Assembly (NCBI RefSeq): GCF_014836945.1
Contig: NZ_JACSPX010000001.1
Span: 124,001-188,000, forward strand
Direction: 5' to 3'
Length of the DNA: 64,000 bases
Origin: Microbacterium commune
GTDB taxonomy: Bacteria; Actinomycetota; Actinomycetes; Actinomycetales; Microbacteriaceae
Shown here: piece after piece, positions 34,219-43,914 of the stretch
How positions within the stretch are numbered: the stretch's first letter is position 1
Layout of the letters: the number at the start of each line of letters is the position of its first letter
The notes under the pieces: generated by a model
Seen by the model: the letters and a program-made list of their open reading frames with translations, nothing else
The model's database searches: none
Told to the model about the DNA's origin: nothing
Program-made: the position numbers and the translations under genes

Positions 34219-36363
34219 CTAGGAGCCGAGAGCCTCCCGCAGCAGGTGCATCAGCGCGGCCATCTGCACCGACTCGCCCGGCTCCTCGACGACGGCCTCA
34301 CCGTCGAGGGCACGCGCGGCGAGCCCCTGCTTCTGGTCGATCAGCTCGGCGATCTTCGTGTCGATCGTGTGCGCGGCGATGATGCGCCACGCGGTGACCG
34401 GCTCATCCTGGCCGATCCGGTGCACGCGGTCGATCGCCTGGGTCTGCTCGGCCGCGGTCCAGCTCAGCTCTGCGAGCACGACGTTCGAGGCGACCTGCAG
34501 ATTCACGCCGACTCCGGCGGCGGTGAGCGAGCACACCGCGACGCCCACCTCGGGGTCGGTGTTGAACGCATCGATCGCCTGCTGACGCACGGGCGTGGTC
34601 TGGTCCCCTCGGATCGACACCGACCTGATCCCCGCTGCGGCGAAGTGCGCCTCGGCCTGATCCATCACGTCGATGTGCTTCGCGAAGAACACGACCTTTC
34701 CGACCGACCGCTGCAGCTGCGCGGCGTAGTCTGCGGCCAGCAACGCCTTCGCCTGCCCGATCCTGCGCACCATGGTGAACACGTTGTCACCACCCGCTCC
34801 GGCGGCCTTCGACTCCTCGAGCTCGTTGTGCGCGACCAGACGCACGATATCCTCGTCGATCCGGGTCGACACGGCCGGGCCGTGCGCAGCCGTGCGGGCT
34901 TCGACGATCCGGCGGTACTTCGCGGCCATCCGCTCACCCAGCTCACGCTCCGCCGCCCGGATGCCGCGGCCGAACTCGTCGTCCAGCTGCACCGGCAGAT
35001 CGGCGATGAGCTTGTCGGGCAGGTCCGCGGCGACATCCTTCTTCTTCCGCCGCACGATGCCCATCGAGATCACGGCTTCGCGCGCCTCGGCGTAGAAGGA
35101 CTTGTCGGCAGGCGTCAGACCCGTGGCATCCAGCTTCGCCATCAGCTCCGGCTCGGGCTTCTCGCCGTTCGTCCAGCCGAGGAAGCGCCAGATCGCGTCG
35201 AAGTCCTCGACGTCGTTGATCAGCGGGGTTCCCGTCAGAGCGAGCATCAGCGGCTTGCGCTCCCGGTCGCGGATGCGGGCCGCGAGGGCCAGCACGTTCT
35301 GCGAGCGCTGCGACGACAGGTTCTTGATGAAGTGCGCCTCGTCGACGACCATGCCCTTCAGGCCGATCGAGCCGAGCCACGACAGGTGCCGGTCGAGGAT
35401 CTCGTAGTTGACGATGAAGACGTCGGCGAACGCGTCGATGTCGGTGCCGTCGCCCTGGATGACGGCGGCGCGACGCTGCGGCGTCCACCGCTCGACCTCG
35501 CGCGCCCAGTTCATCTTGACCACGTTCGGCACGACGACGAGCAGAGGGTAGGCGTTCGCGACCGAGGCGGCGAGCACCGACTGCGCGGTCTTGCCCAGGC
35601 CCGGCTCGTCGGCGAGCAGGAAGCTGCGATGCCCGGAGCGCACCGCCTCGACGAAGCGAGACTGGTGCACCATGACCTCGCGGCCCTTGGGCGAGATGTG
35701 GTCGTACTCGGGCGTCGGGGGCAGGTCCATCGTCGCCGCTCCCCCGCCGGCGCCGGATTCGAACGCCTTGTACAGCGGCCCCATCAGCTCCCACCCGTCG
35801 AGCCGCCGGCGTGGCACGGCCGCGGGCCGGGGGGTGAGGTCGGGGGCGAGGAACGGCGAAGCCAGCAGACGCGACTCGATCGACGGCGGGGTGACCTGCT
35901 TCTCGGCGAGAGCGGCCGGGACCACCGGGGTCTGCACGATCGGCGCGATGTCGGTGATCACCAGCTCCTCGGGTGCCAGCTCGGCCCCCGACTCCAGCAG
36001 CCAGTCGCGACGCATCCGCTTCGCGACGGGCGATGTGGCCTGGTCGGCTTCGAGCAGCTGGATCAGCGAGGTGTCGCGGGCGGCCGTCTTCGCGAGGATC
36101 GTGGCGACTCCGTCGAGCCGCTTGAGCAGCTCCGCGCGGGCGGCGTCGGTCACCTCAGGGTCGGCCTTCACCCTGGCGCGCTCCTCGCGCACCAGGAAAG
36201 CGATCACCTGGAACTTCACCCGGTTGGTCGGGCCCAGCTTGGCCCGCTGCGCCTTGGCCTCGATCTCGCGCACCTTGCGCGCGAGGATCGGGATCAGCGG
36301 CGCCTCTTCATCTCGACGGGACGTCTTCTTTCGCCGCTGGGCGGCGGTCGCCGTGCTCGGCAT
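34219..36363 (-). CDS. SNF2-family DEAD/H helicase-like ATPase
   Basis: A 714-residue SF2 ATPase. Motif I is DEPGLGKT (near 250), motif II is DEAH in VVDEAHFIKN (near 340), motif III is LTGTPLIND, and the C-terminal helicase domain ends with QTQAIDRVHRIGQ (motif VI). These identify the SNF2/HepA branch, which translocates on double-stranded DNA to remodel protein complexes, for example in recycling RNA polymerase. The basic N-terminal 240 residues are specific to this subgroup and contain no SWIM zinc finger. The ATG has AGGAGGAGC upstream. The leader of about 140 nt contains a CCGAAG-type hairpin. Confidence 0.87.
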   Translation of the reverse strand: MPSTATAAQRRKKTSRRDEEAPLIPILARKVREIEAKAQRAKLGPTNRVKFQVIAFLVREERARVKADPEVTDAARAELLKRLDGVATILAKTAARDTSLIQLLEADQATSPVAKRMRRDWLLESGAELAPEELVITDIAPIVQTPVVPAALAEKQVTPPSIESRLLASPFLAPDLTPRPAAVPRRRLDGWELMGPLYKAFESGAGGGAATMDLPPTPEYDHISPKGREVMVHQSRFVEAVRSGHRSFLLADEPGLGKTAQSVLAASVANAYPLLVVVPNVVKMNWAREVERWTPQRRAAVIQGDGTDIDAFADVFIVNYEILDRHLSWLGSIGLKGMVVDEAHFIKNLSSQRSQNVLALAARIRDRERKPLMLALTGTPLINDVEDFDAIWRFLGWTNGEKPEPELMAKLDATGLTPADKSFYAEAREAVISMGIVRRKKKDVAADLPDKLIADLPVQLDDEFGRGIRAAERELGERMAAKYRRIVEARTAAHGPAVSTRIDEDIVRLVAHNELEESKAAGAGGDNVFTMVRRIGQAKALLAADYAAQLQRSVGKVVFFAKHIDVMDQAEAHFAAAGIRSVSIRGDQTTPVRQQAIDAFNTDPEVGVAVCSLTAAGVGVNLQVASNVVLAELSWTAAEQTQAIDRVHRIGQDEPVTAWRIIAAHTIDTKIAELIDQKQGLAARALDGEAVVEEPGESVQMAALMHLLREALGS

Positions 36364-36559
36364 GCTCCTCCTGAGCGTGAGTGCCGAAGTGCCGAAGCGG
36401 CCTTCGGTTCGTTGCTGTCATCCGCGTGTGGCGCCAGCCAGGACCGTGCGGATCTCGGTGCTCGGCTGCACGCATACTGCGGCTGTCGACGAGCACTGCT
36501 AAGAGTTTAGGCCATCCGGCCCTCTCCGACCCAGATGATACGGCGAGTCGCCTGCCGGA

Positions 36560-37507
36560 TCAAGCGATGCCGAGTCGCTCACGGGCGACCGACACGTCAT
36601 CCGCCATCTGCACGATGAGCGCATCCATCCCCTCGAACGCCACCATCCCGCGCAGGTGGTCGGTGAACTCGACGGTCACGCGATGCCCGTACAGATCGAG
36701 TCCGGTCTCGTCGAGCACGTGCGCCTCCACCTGGCGGCGCTCGACGTCGTCGAACGTGGGATTGGTGCCTACAGAGATCGCGGCGGGATGGCGGATGCCC
36801 GTGGCGTGGTCGTGCAGCCAGCCCGCGTACACTCCGTCGGCCGGGGCCAGGGCGTCGATCATCTCCGACAGGTTGGCGGTCGGGAACCCGAGCTCGCGGC
36901 CGCGCTTGAGTCCGTGCACGACCTCGCCGCTCACGGTGACCGGCCGACCGAGCACGCTCGCCGCCTGCGCGACGTCGCCCGCGGCGAGCAGCTCGCGCAC
37001 CCACGTCGACGACACCCGGCGGCCACCGCCTTCGGGAGTGACGTCGTCGACCACGTCGACGGTGAAGCCGTGCTGCGGACCGAGTCTGTGCAGCAGGTCC
37101 GGATCGCCCGCACCTCCCCGGCCGAAGCGGAAGTCCCGGCCGACGAGGATCATGGCCGCGTGCAGGGAGTCGACCAGGATGTCGCAGACGAAGTCCTCCG
37201 CCGGCAGGGATGCCAGCGCGCGGTCGAATGTCAGCACGAGCGTCGCGTCGAGATCGAGTTCTCCGAGGAGCTCGACCTTGCGCTCGGTGCCGACGACGTT
37301 CTCCGGGCACAGCTCAGGGCGCAGCACCTCGAGCGGATTGCGGTCGAAGGTCACGGCGACCGTGCGGGCGCCGATGGCGCGGGCGTCCTCCCGCATCCGC
37401 TCGATGACGGCTCGGTGTCCGACGTGCACGCCGTCGAACTTGCCGATCGCCACGACGCAGGGACCGAAGTCGGCAGGAACCTCAGCCGGATCACGGAAGA
37501 CGATCAT
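36560..37507 (-). CDS. ribF: Bifunctional riboflavin kinase/FAD synthetase
   Basis: A 315-residue cytoplasmic enzyme that makes FMN from riboflavin and FAD from FMN. The N-terminal nucleotidyltransferase domain has GKFDGVHVGH (21-30) and a later SSTWVRELL block; the C-terminal riboflavin kinase domain has RGRELGFPTANL (near 209-220) and ISVGTNPTF. The start is ATG 37507, which has GGAGG upstream and overlaps the stop of the preceding membrane-protein gene; a longer frame is out of context. It belongs to the truB-ribF-rpsO series, though rpsO is 20 kb away here. Confidence 0.95.
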   Translation of the reverse strand: MIVFRDPAEVPADFGPCVVAIGKFDGVHVGHRAVIERMREDARAIGARTVAVTFDRNPLEVLRPELCPENVVGTERKVELLGELDLDATLVLTFDRALASLPAEDFVCDILVDSLHAAMILVGRDFRFGRGGAGDPDLLHRLGPQHGFTVDVVDDVTPEGGGRRVSSTWVRELLAAGDVAQAASVLGRPVTVSGEVVHGLKRGRELGFPTANLSEMIDALAPADGVYAGWLHDHATGIRHPAAISVGTNPTFDDVERRQVEAHVLDETGLDLYGHRVTVEFTDHLRGMVAFEGMDALIVQMADDVSVARERLGIA

Positions 37508-37923
37508 GCGGCCTCCGCCTGCGGGCGGTGCGTGCGCAGCCACCACAGGCCGAACACCGGCAGCACGAGCGGCACGAAGAGGTAGCCCATGCCGAAGTAC
37601 GACCAGACGCTGTCGTGGCCGAACAGCGACGGCACCAGCAGGCTGAGCGCGCCGACCACGAGCACGCCGGTCAGCTCGAACACGATCGCCACCCAGGCGA
37701 CCGTGTACCAGCCGCGCCGGCGGGCGAGCACCAGGGCGAGCGTCGCCAGGATGTACACCGCTGCCGCGAGCGCCGAGAGGCTGTACGCGAGGGGTGCCTC
37801 ATCGAAGCGGCGGACGATCTGGACGAAGCTGCGACCGGTGGCCGCCAGCGCCATCACGGCGTAGACGATGACGAGAACTCGGCCGATGCCCGTCATCCGG
37901 GCGCGCGAAACGGTGTGGGACAT
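37504..37923 (-). CDS. Four-helix membrane protein upstream of ribF
   Basis: A 139-residue membrane protein with four hydrophobic segments (about 14-33, 46-68, 73-98 and 108-130) and short charged loops. I know no functional name; similar small membrane proteins are found at this position in related Microbacteriaceae, as far as I recall. I place the start at ATG 37923; an in-frame ATG at 37935 is equally possible, and the much longer frame is spurious. Its stop overlaps the ribF start, so expression is coupled to riboflavin kinase, but a flavin-transport role is not shown by the sequence. Confidence 0.72.
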   Translation of the reverse strand: MSHTVSRARMTGIGRVLVIVYAVMALAATGRSFVQIVRRFDEAPLAYSLSALAAAVYILATLALVLARRRGWYTVAWVAIVFELTGVLVVGALSLLVPSLFGHDSVWSYFGMGYLFVPLVLPVFGLWWLRTHRPQAEAA

Positions 37924-37967
37924 TGCGTCGTCCATCTTACGCGCGACGACGGCCCCGACCGGCGCGG

Positions 37968-38336
37968 TCACGCGACCTGGATCGTCCAGATGGCGTTCAT
38001 CCGCCAGAGCATGATCGCCAGCGACAGGCCGATCACCCCGAGGATGACCGTGCTCCACCGCGTGCGGTCGAGCAGGGCCCATGCCGCACCGCCGATGGGC
38101 AGCAGGACGGCCGAGACGAGGTACACCCAGAACTCGAGCAGGTCGCCGGTGGGCGGGTTGCCCGCCAGCGGGGCGATGATCGCCATGATCACCTGCACGA
38201 TGAGCAGCAGCTCGACCAGCAGCAGGCTGCCGACGGTCCAGTCGCTCGGACGACGTCCGGCGAGTCCGGCGATGAGGCAGAACACCCCGGCGGCGCACGC
38301 GACGGCGATCTGGGTGATGGTGAACCACAGGATCAT
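37968..38336 (-). CDS. Small membrane protein coupled to truB
   Basis: A 122-residue protein with four hydrophobic segments and very few charged residues, beginning MILWFTITQIAVACAAGVF. No family name is recognised. The ATG at 38334-38336 overlaps the truB stop as ATGA, so it is translationally coupled to truB. It is followed after about 45 bases by the second small membrane gene, making a truB-membrane-membrane-ribF unit. Function unknown; it might be an envelope component that merely shares the operon. Confidence 0.75.
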   Translation of the reverse strand: MILWFTITQIAVACAAGVFCLIAGLAGRRPSDWTVGSLLLVELLLIVQVIMAIIAPLAGNPPTGDLLEFWVYLVSAVLLPIGGAAWALLDRTRWSTVILGVIGLSLAIMLWRMNAIWTIQVA

Positions 38337-39226
38337 CGCTGCCCCTCCGGCATGTTCATGGCGCTCTTGATGTCCTTTCCTCGAGCCTCGACGACGCCGA
38401 CGAGCAGGCCCTCGGGGTCGATCGCGGCGACCTCCGGTCCCGCCAGCCGCCCGGCCTGCCCGTGCAGGCGCTTGCCGTGGCGCAGGTCGGTCGCCTCGTC
38501 TGCCGTCACCGGCAGCACGGGCATGGTGCGCGCTGCCGCCTCGGCGGGGGTCAGTGTCCGCGCATCGGAGAGCGCGTCGATCCCGACCGCGTCGGCGATG
38601 GCGAAGCCGCCCACCCGGGTGCGCCGGAGCACCGTGAGGTGGCCTCCGACGCCGAGCGCCGCGCCCAGATCCCTGGCGAGGGCGCGGATGTAGGTTCCCG
38701 AGGAGCAGTCCACGACGACGTCGACGTCGACGACGCCGTCCTCGCGCCTGATATCGATCACGTCGAAGCGCGAGACGGTCACCTGCCTGGCCGCGAGCTC
38801 GACCTCTTCGCCGGCCCGAACGCGGTCGTAGGCGCGCCTGCCGTCGACCTTGATCGCCGAGACCGAGCTCGGCACCTGAGAGATCGCGCCGGTGAGGGCG
38901 GTGATGCCCGCGGCGATGCCTGCGTCGGTCACCGCGTCGAGGGCACCGGCCTCGACGCGCTCGACGATCTCGCCCTCGGCGTCGTCCGTGGAGGTGCGCA
39001 TGCCGAGCCGGATCGTCGCGGTGTAGGTCTTGTCGGCGCCGACGATGTAGGTGAGCAGCCGGGTGGCCCCCTCGATACCGATCACCAGCAGCCCCGTCGC
39101 CATCGGGTCGAGCGTCCCGGCGTGCCCGACCTTGCGCGTGCCGAAGGCCCGTCGTGTGCGGGCGACCACGTCGTGACTGGTCAGCCCGCCGGGCTTGTCG
39201 ACGAGCAGGATGCCGGGTGAGACCAT
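38333..39226 (-). CDS. truB: tRNA pseudouridine(55) synthase
   Basis: A 297-residue enzyme that converts U55 of the tRNA T-loop to pseudouridine. The catalytic aspartate is D40 in HAGTLDPMATG; KTYTATIRLG (near 66-75), PSSVSAIKVDGRRAYDRVR and CSSGTYIRALARDLG complete the family motifs. The C-terminal region resembles a short PUA-like domain. The ATG has TAGGCT six bases upstream (39233-39238), so a leaderless transcript starts here rather than reading through from rbfA; mutY, on the opposite strand, separates the two. Confidence 0.95.
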   Translation of the reverse strand: MVSPGILLVDKPGGLTSHDVVARTRRAFGTRKVGHAGTLDPMATGLLVIGIEGATRLLTYIVGADKTYTATIRLGMRTSTDDAEGEIVERVEAGALDAVTDAGIAAGITALTGAISQVPSSVSAIKVDGRRAYDRVRAGEEVELAARQVTVSRFDVIDIRREDGVVDVDVVVDCSSGTYIRALARDLGAALGVGGHLTVLRRTRVGGFAIADAVGIDALSDARTLTPAEAAARTMPVLPVTADEATDLRHGKRLHGQAGRLAGPEVAAIDPEGLLVGVVEARGKDIKSAMNMPEGQR

Positions 39227-39299
39227 TCCTCAAGCCTAGAGCGTGCGCCTCGGTGCGCCGACGGGACGAGCGGGGATGCCGTCGGCATAGGCTGGTCGG

Positions 39300-40202
39300 A
39301 TGCTCGCGCCCTCATCGACGCCCGCGCCCGTGTGGCGTGGCGAGCTGCTGGACTGGTACGCGGCGACGGCACGTGACCTGCCCTGGCGGCGCGCGGAGTT
39401 CGCTGCGGATCACGGCGCCTGGGGAACCCTGGTGAGCGAGTTCATGCTGCAGCAGACGCCGGTGGCCCGGGTCATCCCGCACCTGGAGGCGTGGCTGCGC
39501 CGCTGGCCGACCCCGTCTGCGATGTCGAACGCCACCCCCGCGGAGGTCGTGCATCAGTGGTCCAACCTCGGCTACCCGAGGCGCGCGCTGTGGCTGCACC
39601 GGGCGGCGCTGGAGATCGTGGAGCGCCACGGCGGGGTCGTGCCCCGCGACGTGCCCGCGCTGCTGGCTCTGTCCGGGATCGGCGAGTACACCGCCCGGGC
39701 GGTGGCCGTCTTCCACTACGGAGACCGGCACCCGGTGGTCGACACGAACACGCGGCGCGTCATCGCGCGCGCCGTCGACGGCCGCTCCCAGCCCGGCCCG
39801 CCCGCGAAGCGGGATCTCGCGCGGATGGCCGAGCTGCTCCCCGACGATGTCGAGGAGTCGACCATCTTCAACGCCGCCATGATGGAGCTCGGCGCGGTGG
39901 TCTGCACGGCGCGTGCGCCGAGATGCGAGGTGTGCCCGCTGGCATCCGGATGCGCGTGGCTGACCGCAGGGCGACCGGACACCGGTGACACGCGTCGTCG
40001 GCAGGCGCGCTTCGAGGGCTCGGACCGTCAGGCGCGCGGGGCGGTGCTCCGCGCGCTGCGCACCGCTGAGGACCATCGCCGGGCGGCCGATGAGGTCGTC
40101 GCCGACTGGCCCGATCCCGTCCAGCGCGACCGCGCGATCGACTCGCTCATCGCCGACGGCCCCGTCGCGGCCGTCGGCGGAACGCTCATGCTCCCCCGCT
40201 GA
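39300..40202 (+). CDS. mutY: A/G-specific adenine glycosylase
   Basis: A 300-residue HhH-GPD glycosylase that removes adenine mispaired with 8-oxoguanine. E47 in SEFMLQQTPV is the catalytic acid and D148 in VVDTNTRRV the catalytic aspartate. The helix-hairpin-helix is LSGIGEYTARAV (124-135), and the iron-sulfur cluster ligands are C202, C209, C212 and C218. The C-terminal Nudix-like domain that helps E. coli MutY recognise 8-oxoG is absent or much shortened, leaving only about 80 residues after the cluster. TAGGCT lies six bases before the ATG (39288-39293). It interrupts the rbfA-truB pair on the opposite strand. Confidence 0.92.
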   Translation: MLAPSSTPAPVWRGELLDWYAATARDLPWRRAEFAADHGAWGTLVSEFMLQQTPVARVIPHLEAWLRRWPTPSAMSNATPAEVVHQWSNLGYPRRALWLHRAALEIVERHGGVVPRDVPALLALSGIGEYTARAVAVFHYGDRHPVVDTNTRRVIARAVDGRSQPGPPAKRDLARMAELLPDDVEESTIFNAAMMELGAVVCTARAPRCEVCPLASGCAWLTAGRPDTGDTRRRQARFEGSDRQARGAVLRALRTAEDHRRAADEVVADWPDPVQRDRAIDSLIADGPVAAVGGTLMLPR

Positions 40203-40208
40203 TCGGGA

Positions 40209-40637
40209 TCAGTCCTCGTCCTCGTCGTCGCGCCGGTACGGGTCGGCTTCACCGGCGTGCGTCGCCGACGAGGCCAGCTTGGCCACCTCGGCGTCGCGCT
40301 CACGCGCTTCGCGCAGAAGGTCGGCGATGTGTCCGGCGCTCTCCGGCAGCGCGTCCGGGATGAACTCGAGCGTGGGCACGAGCCGCACGTTCAGCTGACG
40401 CCCGACCTCCTTGCGCAGCAGCCCGGTCGCCGAGGTGAGTGCGGCGCCGCTCGCCACGCGCTCCTCATCCGTGCCCAGCACGGTGTAGAACACGGAGGCG
40501 TGCTGCAGGTCGCCCGAGACGCGCACCTCCGTGATGGTCACGAACCCGAGACGCGGATCGCGCAGTCCCTTCTCGAGACGCTCGGCGAGGATGACGCGGA
40601 TGCGATCCGCGAGTCGTGCCTGTCGTTCTCCAGCCAT
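40209..40637 (-). CDS. rbfA: 30S ribosome-binding factor A
   Basis: A 142-residue factor for late 16S rRNA processing and cold adaptation. The KH-like core has RLADRIRVILAERLEKGLRDPRLGFVTIT (about 7-35) and VFYTVLG. The C-terminus is a charged, Asp/Glu-rich tail. The ATG at 40635-40637 has GAGGGGAT upstream; the longer frame is rejected. It follows infB after an intercistronic hairpin (40662-40687), which may partly separate their expression. Confidence 0.95.
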   Translation of the reverse strand: MAGERQARLADRIRVILAERLEKGLRDPRLGFVTITEVRVSGDLQHASVFYTVLGTDEERVASGAALTSATGLLRKEVGRQLNVRLVPTLEFIPDALPESAGHIADLLREARERDAEVAKLASSATHAGEADPYRRDDEDED

Positions 40638-40661
40638 GTTCCTATCCCCTCTGAGGACGAA

Positions 40662-40687
40662 TGAGGGGCGCCTCGCGGCGCCCCTCA
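40662..40687 (-). terminator. Hairpin between infB and rbfA
   Basis: A perfect 11-bp stem (arm TGAGGGGCGCC) with a TCGC tetraloop, between the infB stop and the rbfA start. It lacks a U-tract and may act as a partial terminator or mRNA-stabilising structure. Confidence 0.6.
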
Positions 40688-40703
40688 CATCGTACGGATT
40701 CGA

Positions 40704-43487
40704 TCAGCCGCGAGGCTTCTCGACGAGCTCGGTCGTCTCGATCTCGTCGCCGATCTGGATGTCGTTGTACTTGCCCAGGCCGATACCCGCCTCGAAGTCC
40801 GTGCGGACCTCGGTGACGTCGTCCTTGAAGCGGCGCAGCGACTCGATGGCGAGGCCATCGGCGATGACGACGCCGTCGCGGATGACGCGTGCCTTGGCGT
40901 TTCGGGTGATCGTTCCGGAGCGGACGATGACACCGGCGATGTTGCCGAACTTCGAGGAGCGGAACACCTCGCGGATCTCGGCGACACCCGACTTGACCTC
41001 TTCGTACTCCGGCTTGAGCATACCCTTGAGCGAGCTCTCGATCTCGTCGATCGCGGAGTAGATGACCGAGTAGAACCGCACGTCCACACCCTCACGGGCT
41101 GCGGCCTCACGGGCCTTCGGATCGGGGCGGACGTTGAAGCCCACGATGATCGCGTTGTCGATCGTCGCCAGGTTCACATCGGACTCGGTCACCGCACCGA
41201 CACCGCGGTGGATGATGCGCAGCTGCACCGAGTCGTCGACCTCGATCTTGAGCAGCGACTCCTCCAGCGCCTCGACGGCACCGGACACGTCGCCCTTGAT
41301 GATGAGGTTGAGCGTCTCGACCTTGCCCTCCTCGAGGGCTCGGGTGAAGTCCTCGAGCGAGATGCGCTTGCGGGCCTTGGCCAGCAGCGCGTTGCGCTGG
41401 ACAGCCTCGCGCTTCTCGGCGATCTGACGCGCCATCCGGTCTTCCTCGGTGACGATGAAGACGTCGCCGGCGCGGGGCACGGAGTTCAGACCCTGCACCT
41501 GCACCGGACGCGACGGTGCGGCGTACTCCACCGATTCGCCGTTCTCGTCGAGCATGGCGCGCACCCGGCCGTAGGCGGTGCCGGCGACGATCGCGTCGCC
41601 GACACGCAGCGTTCCGGACTGGATGAGCACGGTCGCGACCGAACCACGGCCCTTGTCGAGCTTCGCCTCGATGGCGACACCACGGGCGGCCTTGTTCGGG
41701 TTGGCCGTGAGGTCGAGGCCGGCGTCGGCGGTCAGCAGGACGGCGTCGATCAGCTCCTGGATGCCGGTTCCCTGCCGCGCGGAGACATCGACGAACAGCA
41801 CGTCGCCGCCGTACTCCTCGGCGACCAGTCCGTACTCGGTGAGCTGCTGGCGCACCTTGCCGGGGTTGGCCTCGGGCTTGTCGACCTTGTTGACCGCGAC
41901 CACGATCGGGACACCGGCGGCCTGCGCGTGGTTCAGCGCCTCCACCGTCTGCGGCATGATGCCGTCGTCGGCGGCGACCACGAGGATCGCGATGTCGGTG
42001 ACCTGCGCACCACGGGCACGCATGGCGGTGAACGCCTCGTGACCCGGGGTGTCGATGAAGGTCACCGCACGGTCGATGCCGTCGTGCTCGGTCCAGATCT
42101 GGTACGCGCCGATGTGCTGGGTGATGCCGCCGGCCTCGCCCTCGATGACGTTGGACTGGCGGATCGCGTCGAGCAGACGGGTCTTACCGTGGTCGACGTG
42201 TCCCATGACGGTGACCACCGGCGGGCGGATCTCGAGGTCGTCGTCGCTCTCGGCGTCGAGCTCACCCTCCAGGTCGAGACCGAAGCCCTCGAGGAGCTCC
42301 TTGTCCTCGTCCTCGGGCGAGACCATCTGGATCTTGTAGCCCAGCTCCTCGCCGAGCACCTCGAAGGTCGCCTCGTCCAGGGACTCGGTGGCCGTGGCCA
42401 TCTCGCCCAGGTTGAACAGGATGGTGACCAGGGTGCCGGGCTGGACGGTGTAGCCGTTCAGTGCTTCGAGCTTGTCCGCGAAGTCCGCGATGGATGCTCC
42501 GCGGCGGAGCCGGATGATCTCGCCGTTGCCCTTCGAGACGTTGACGCCGCCGACGACCGGCGCCGACCGCATCTCGAACTCTTGGCGCTTCGCCCGACGC
42601 GACTTGCGCTGCTTGCTCTTGCCGCCGCCCTTGCCGAAGGCACCGGCGGTGCCTCCGCCGGGGCCACGGCCACGGCCGCCACCACCGCCGGGACGACCGG
42701 CGAAGCCGCCGCCGGGGCGCTGGAAGCCGCCGCCGGCACCGGGACCGCCACCGGCGCCGCCGGGACGGCCGGGACCGCCGGGACGCTGCTGGAACGGTGC
42801 GCCGGGACGACCGCTCTGACCACCGCGCGCACCTGCGCCGCCGGGACGGCCGGGGCGCGGAGCGCCCACGCGGGGAGAATCGGGTCGGGGAGCCTGCGGA
42901 CGCGGGATGTTGCCCGGAGTCGGTCGCTGGCCCATGCCCTGCTGCGAGGCGAACGGGTTGTTGCCCGGACGGGGGCCCGCCGGACGCTGTCCCATGCCCT
43001 GCGCGGACGAGAACGGGTTGTTGCCGGGGCGCGGGGCACCCGGCTTGGGTGCACCGCCCGGCTTCGGGGCGCTGTCGCCGGCCGCGGGAGCGCTGCCGCC
43101 GGGCTTGGGAGCCGCGGGCTTCGCCGGTCCGGGCGTGGGTGCGCCCGAGGTCGCTGCCGGAGCAGCGGACTCGGTGGCGGGTGCGGCGGGCGCCTCAGCG
43201 GGGGCCTCGGCCGGGGCCGCCTTCTTGGCGGGTCCGGGCTTCGGGCCGGGGGTCGGCGCCTTCGGGGAAGCGGCGGACTTGGCCGCAGGCTTCGCCTCGG
43301 TCTTCTCTGCCGGCTTCGCGTTGGGGTCGGCCTCGATCGCGGCGCGCAGCTTGCGCGCCACAGGGGGCTCCACCGTCGAAGACGGACTCTTCACGAACTC
43401 GCCGAGCTCCTTGAGCTTCGCGAGCGCGAACTTGCTGTCGACGCCGAGTTCAGCGGCGATCTCGTGCACACGTGGTTTGGCAGCCAC
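40704..43487 (-). CDS. infB: Translation initiation factor IF-2
   Basis: A 927-residue GTPase that delivers initiator tRNA to the 30S subunit. An IF2_N domain ([23 protein letters not shown]) is followed by a long Pro/Ala/Gly-rich spacer (about 60-290) containing imperfect repeats around PGNNPF and QGMGQRP. Then comes the G domain with GHVDHGKT (near 430), DTPGHEAF and NKVDKP, then domains II to IV. The GTG at 43487 has AGGAG five bases upstream. It is part of nusA-ylxR-infB-rbfA. The low-complexity spacer makes the gene prone to slippage and length variation. Confidence 0.97.
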   Translation of the reverse strand: MAAKPRVHEIAAELGVDSKFALAKLKELGEFVKSPSSTVEPPVARKLRAAIEADPNAKPAEKTEAKPAAKSAASPKAPTPGPKPGPAKKAAPAEAPAEAPAAPATESAAPAATSGAPTPGPAKPAAPKPGGSAPAAGDSAPKPGGAPKPGAPRPGNNPFSSAQGMGQRPAGPRPGNNPFASQQGMGQRPTPGNIPRPQAPRPDSPRVGAPRPGRPGGAGARGGQSGRPGAPFQQRPGGPGRPGGAGGGPGAGGGFQRPGGGFAGRPGGGGGRGRGPGGGTAGAFGKGGGKSKQRKSRRAKRQEFEMRSAPVVGGVNVSKGNGEIIRLRRGASIADFADKLEALNGYTVQPGTLVTILFNLGEMATATESLDEATFEVLGEELGYKIQMVSPEDEDKELLEGFGLDLEGELDAESDDDLEIRPPVVTVMGHVDHGKTRLLDAIRQSNVIEGEAGGITQHIGAYQIWTEHDGIDRAVTFIDTPGHEAFTAMRARGAQVTDIAILVVAADDGIMPQTVEALNHAQAAGVPIVVAVNKVDKPEANPGKVRQQLTEYGLVAEEYGGDVLFVDVSARQGTGIQELIDAVLLTADAGLDLTANPNKAARGVAIEAKLDKGRGSVATVLIQSGTLRVGDAIVAGTAYGRVRAMLDENGESVEYAAPSRPVQVQGLNSVPRAGDVFIVTEEDRMARQIAEKREAVQRNALLAKARKRISLEDFTRALEEGKVETLNLIIKGDVSGAVEALEESLLKIEVDDSVQLRIIHRGVGAVTESDVNLATIDNAIIVGFNVRPDPKAREAAAREGVDVRFYSVIYSAIDEIESSLKGMLKPEYEEVKSGVAEIREVFRSSKFGNIAGVIVRSGTITRNAKARVIRDGVVIADGLAIESLRRFKDDVTEVRTDFEAGIGLGKYNDIQIGDEIETTELVEKPRG

Positions 43488-43581
43488 AATTCTCCTGTCT
43501 GGGTCGGTCCGCCCAGGCAGGGCAGACCACTAGTCGCGGACGGGTCTCATTTCGAGCCGTTCACTTTGTTTCCATAGCCGT

Positions 43582-43854
43582 TCAGCCTTTGTTCCGGTGG
43601 AAGTGCCGTTGGATGGTCTGCGCGTCCTCCGCCTCGGGGAATCCGATGGACGGCGGCACGCGGAGTGCTCGTGCGAAGGCCCGTCGCCGCAGAGCGGTGT
43701 CGAGGCACTCGAGCGACGGATGCAGCCACGCGCCCCTACCCGGCAGAGCGGCCCGCTCGTCGACGACGAGCCGGTCGTTCTGCACGACCACCCTGATCAG
43801 GGCGGATCGAGAGGCACGACCGCGACAACCTACGCACGTTCGTACAGTGTCCAT
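43582..43854 (-). CDS. ylxR: YlxR/DUF448 family protein
   Basis: A 90-residue basic protein with the family motif RTCVGCRGRASRSALIRVV (5-23) and a GRGAWLHPSLECLDTALRRRAF block. YlxR is an RNA-binding-like protein of the nusA-infB operon; in Bacillus it is nucleoid-associated and affects gene expression. The ATG at 43852-43854 has GAGG upstream; the longer frame adds unsupported residues. It lies in its standard place between nusA and infB. Confidence 0.92.
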   Translation of the reverse strand: MDTVRTCVGCRGRASRSALIRVVVQNDRLVVDERAALPGRGAWLHPSLECLDTALRRRAFARALRVPPSIGFPEAEDAQTIQRHFHRNKG

Positions 43855-43914
43855 CTTACACCTCGGCGCATCGAGCGATGCCCGCCGCACCGCGGGCGAG
43901 CAGGTCGACGCCGC

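Noticed and set aside
41208-43577. A 789-codon open frame opposite infB
   Set aside because: It mirrors the IF-2 coding sequence, including its repeat-rich spacer, and has no independent start signal or family similarity.
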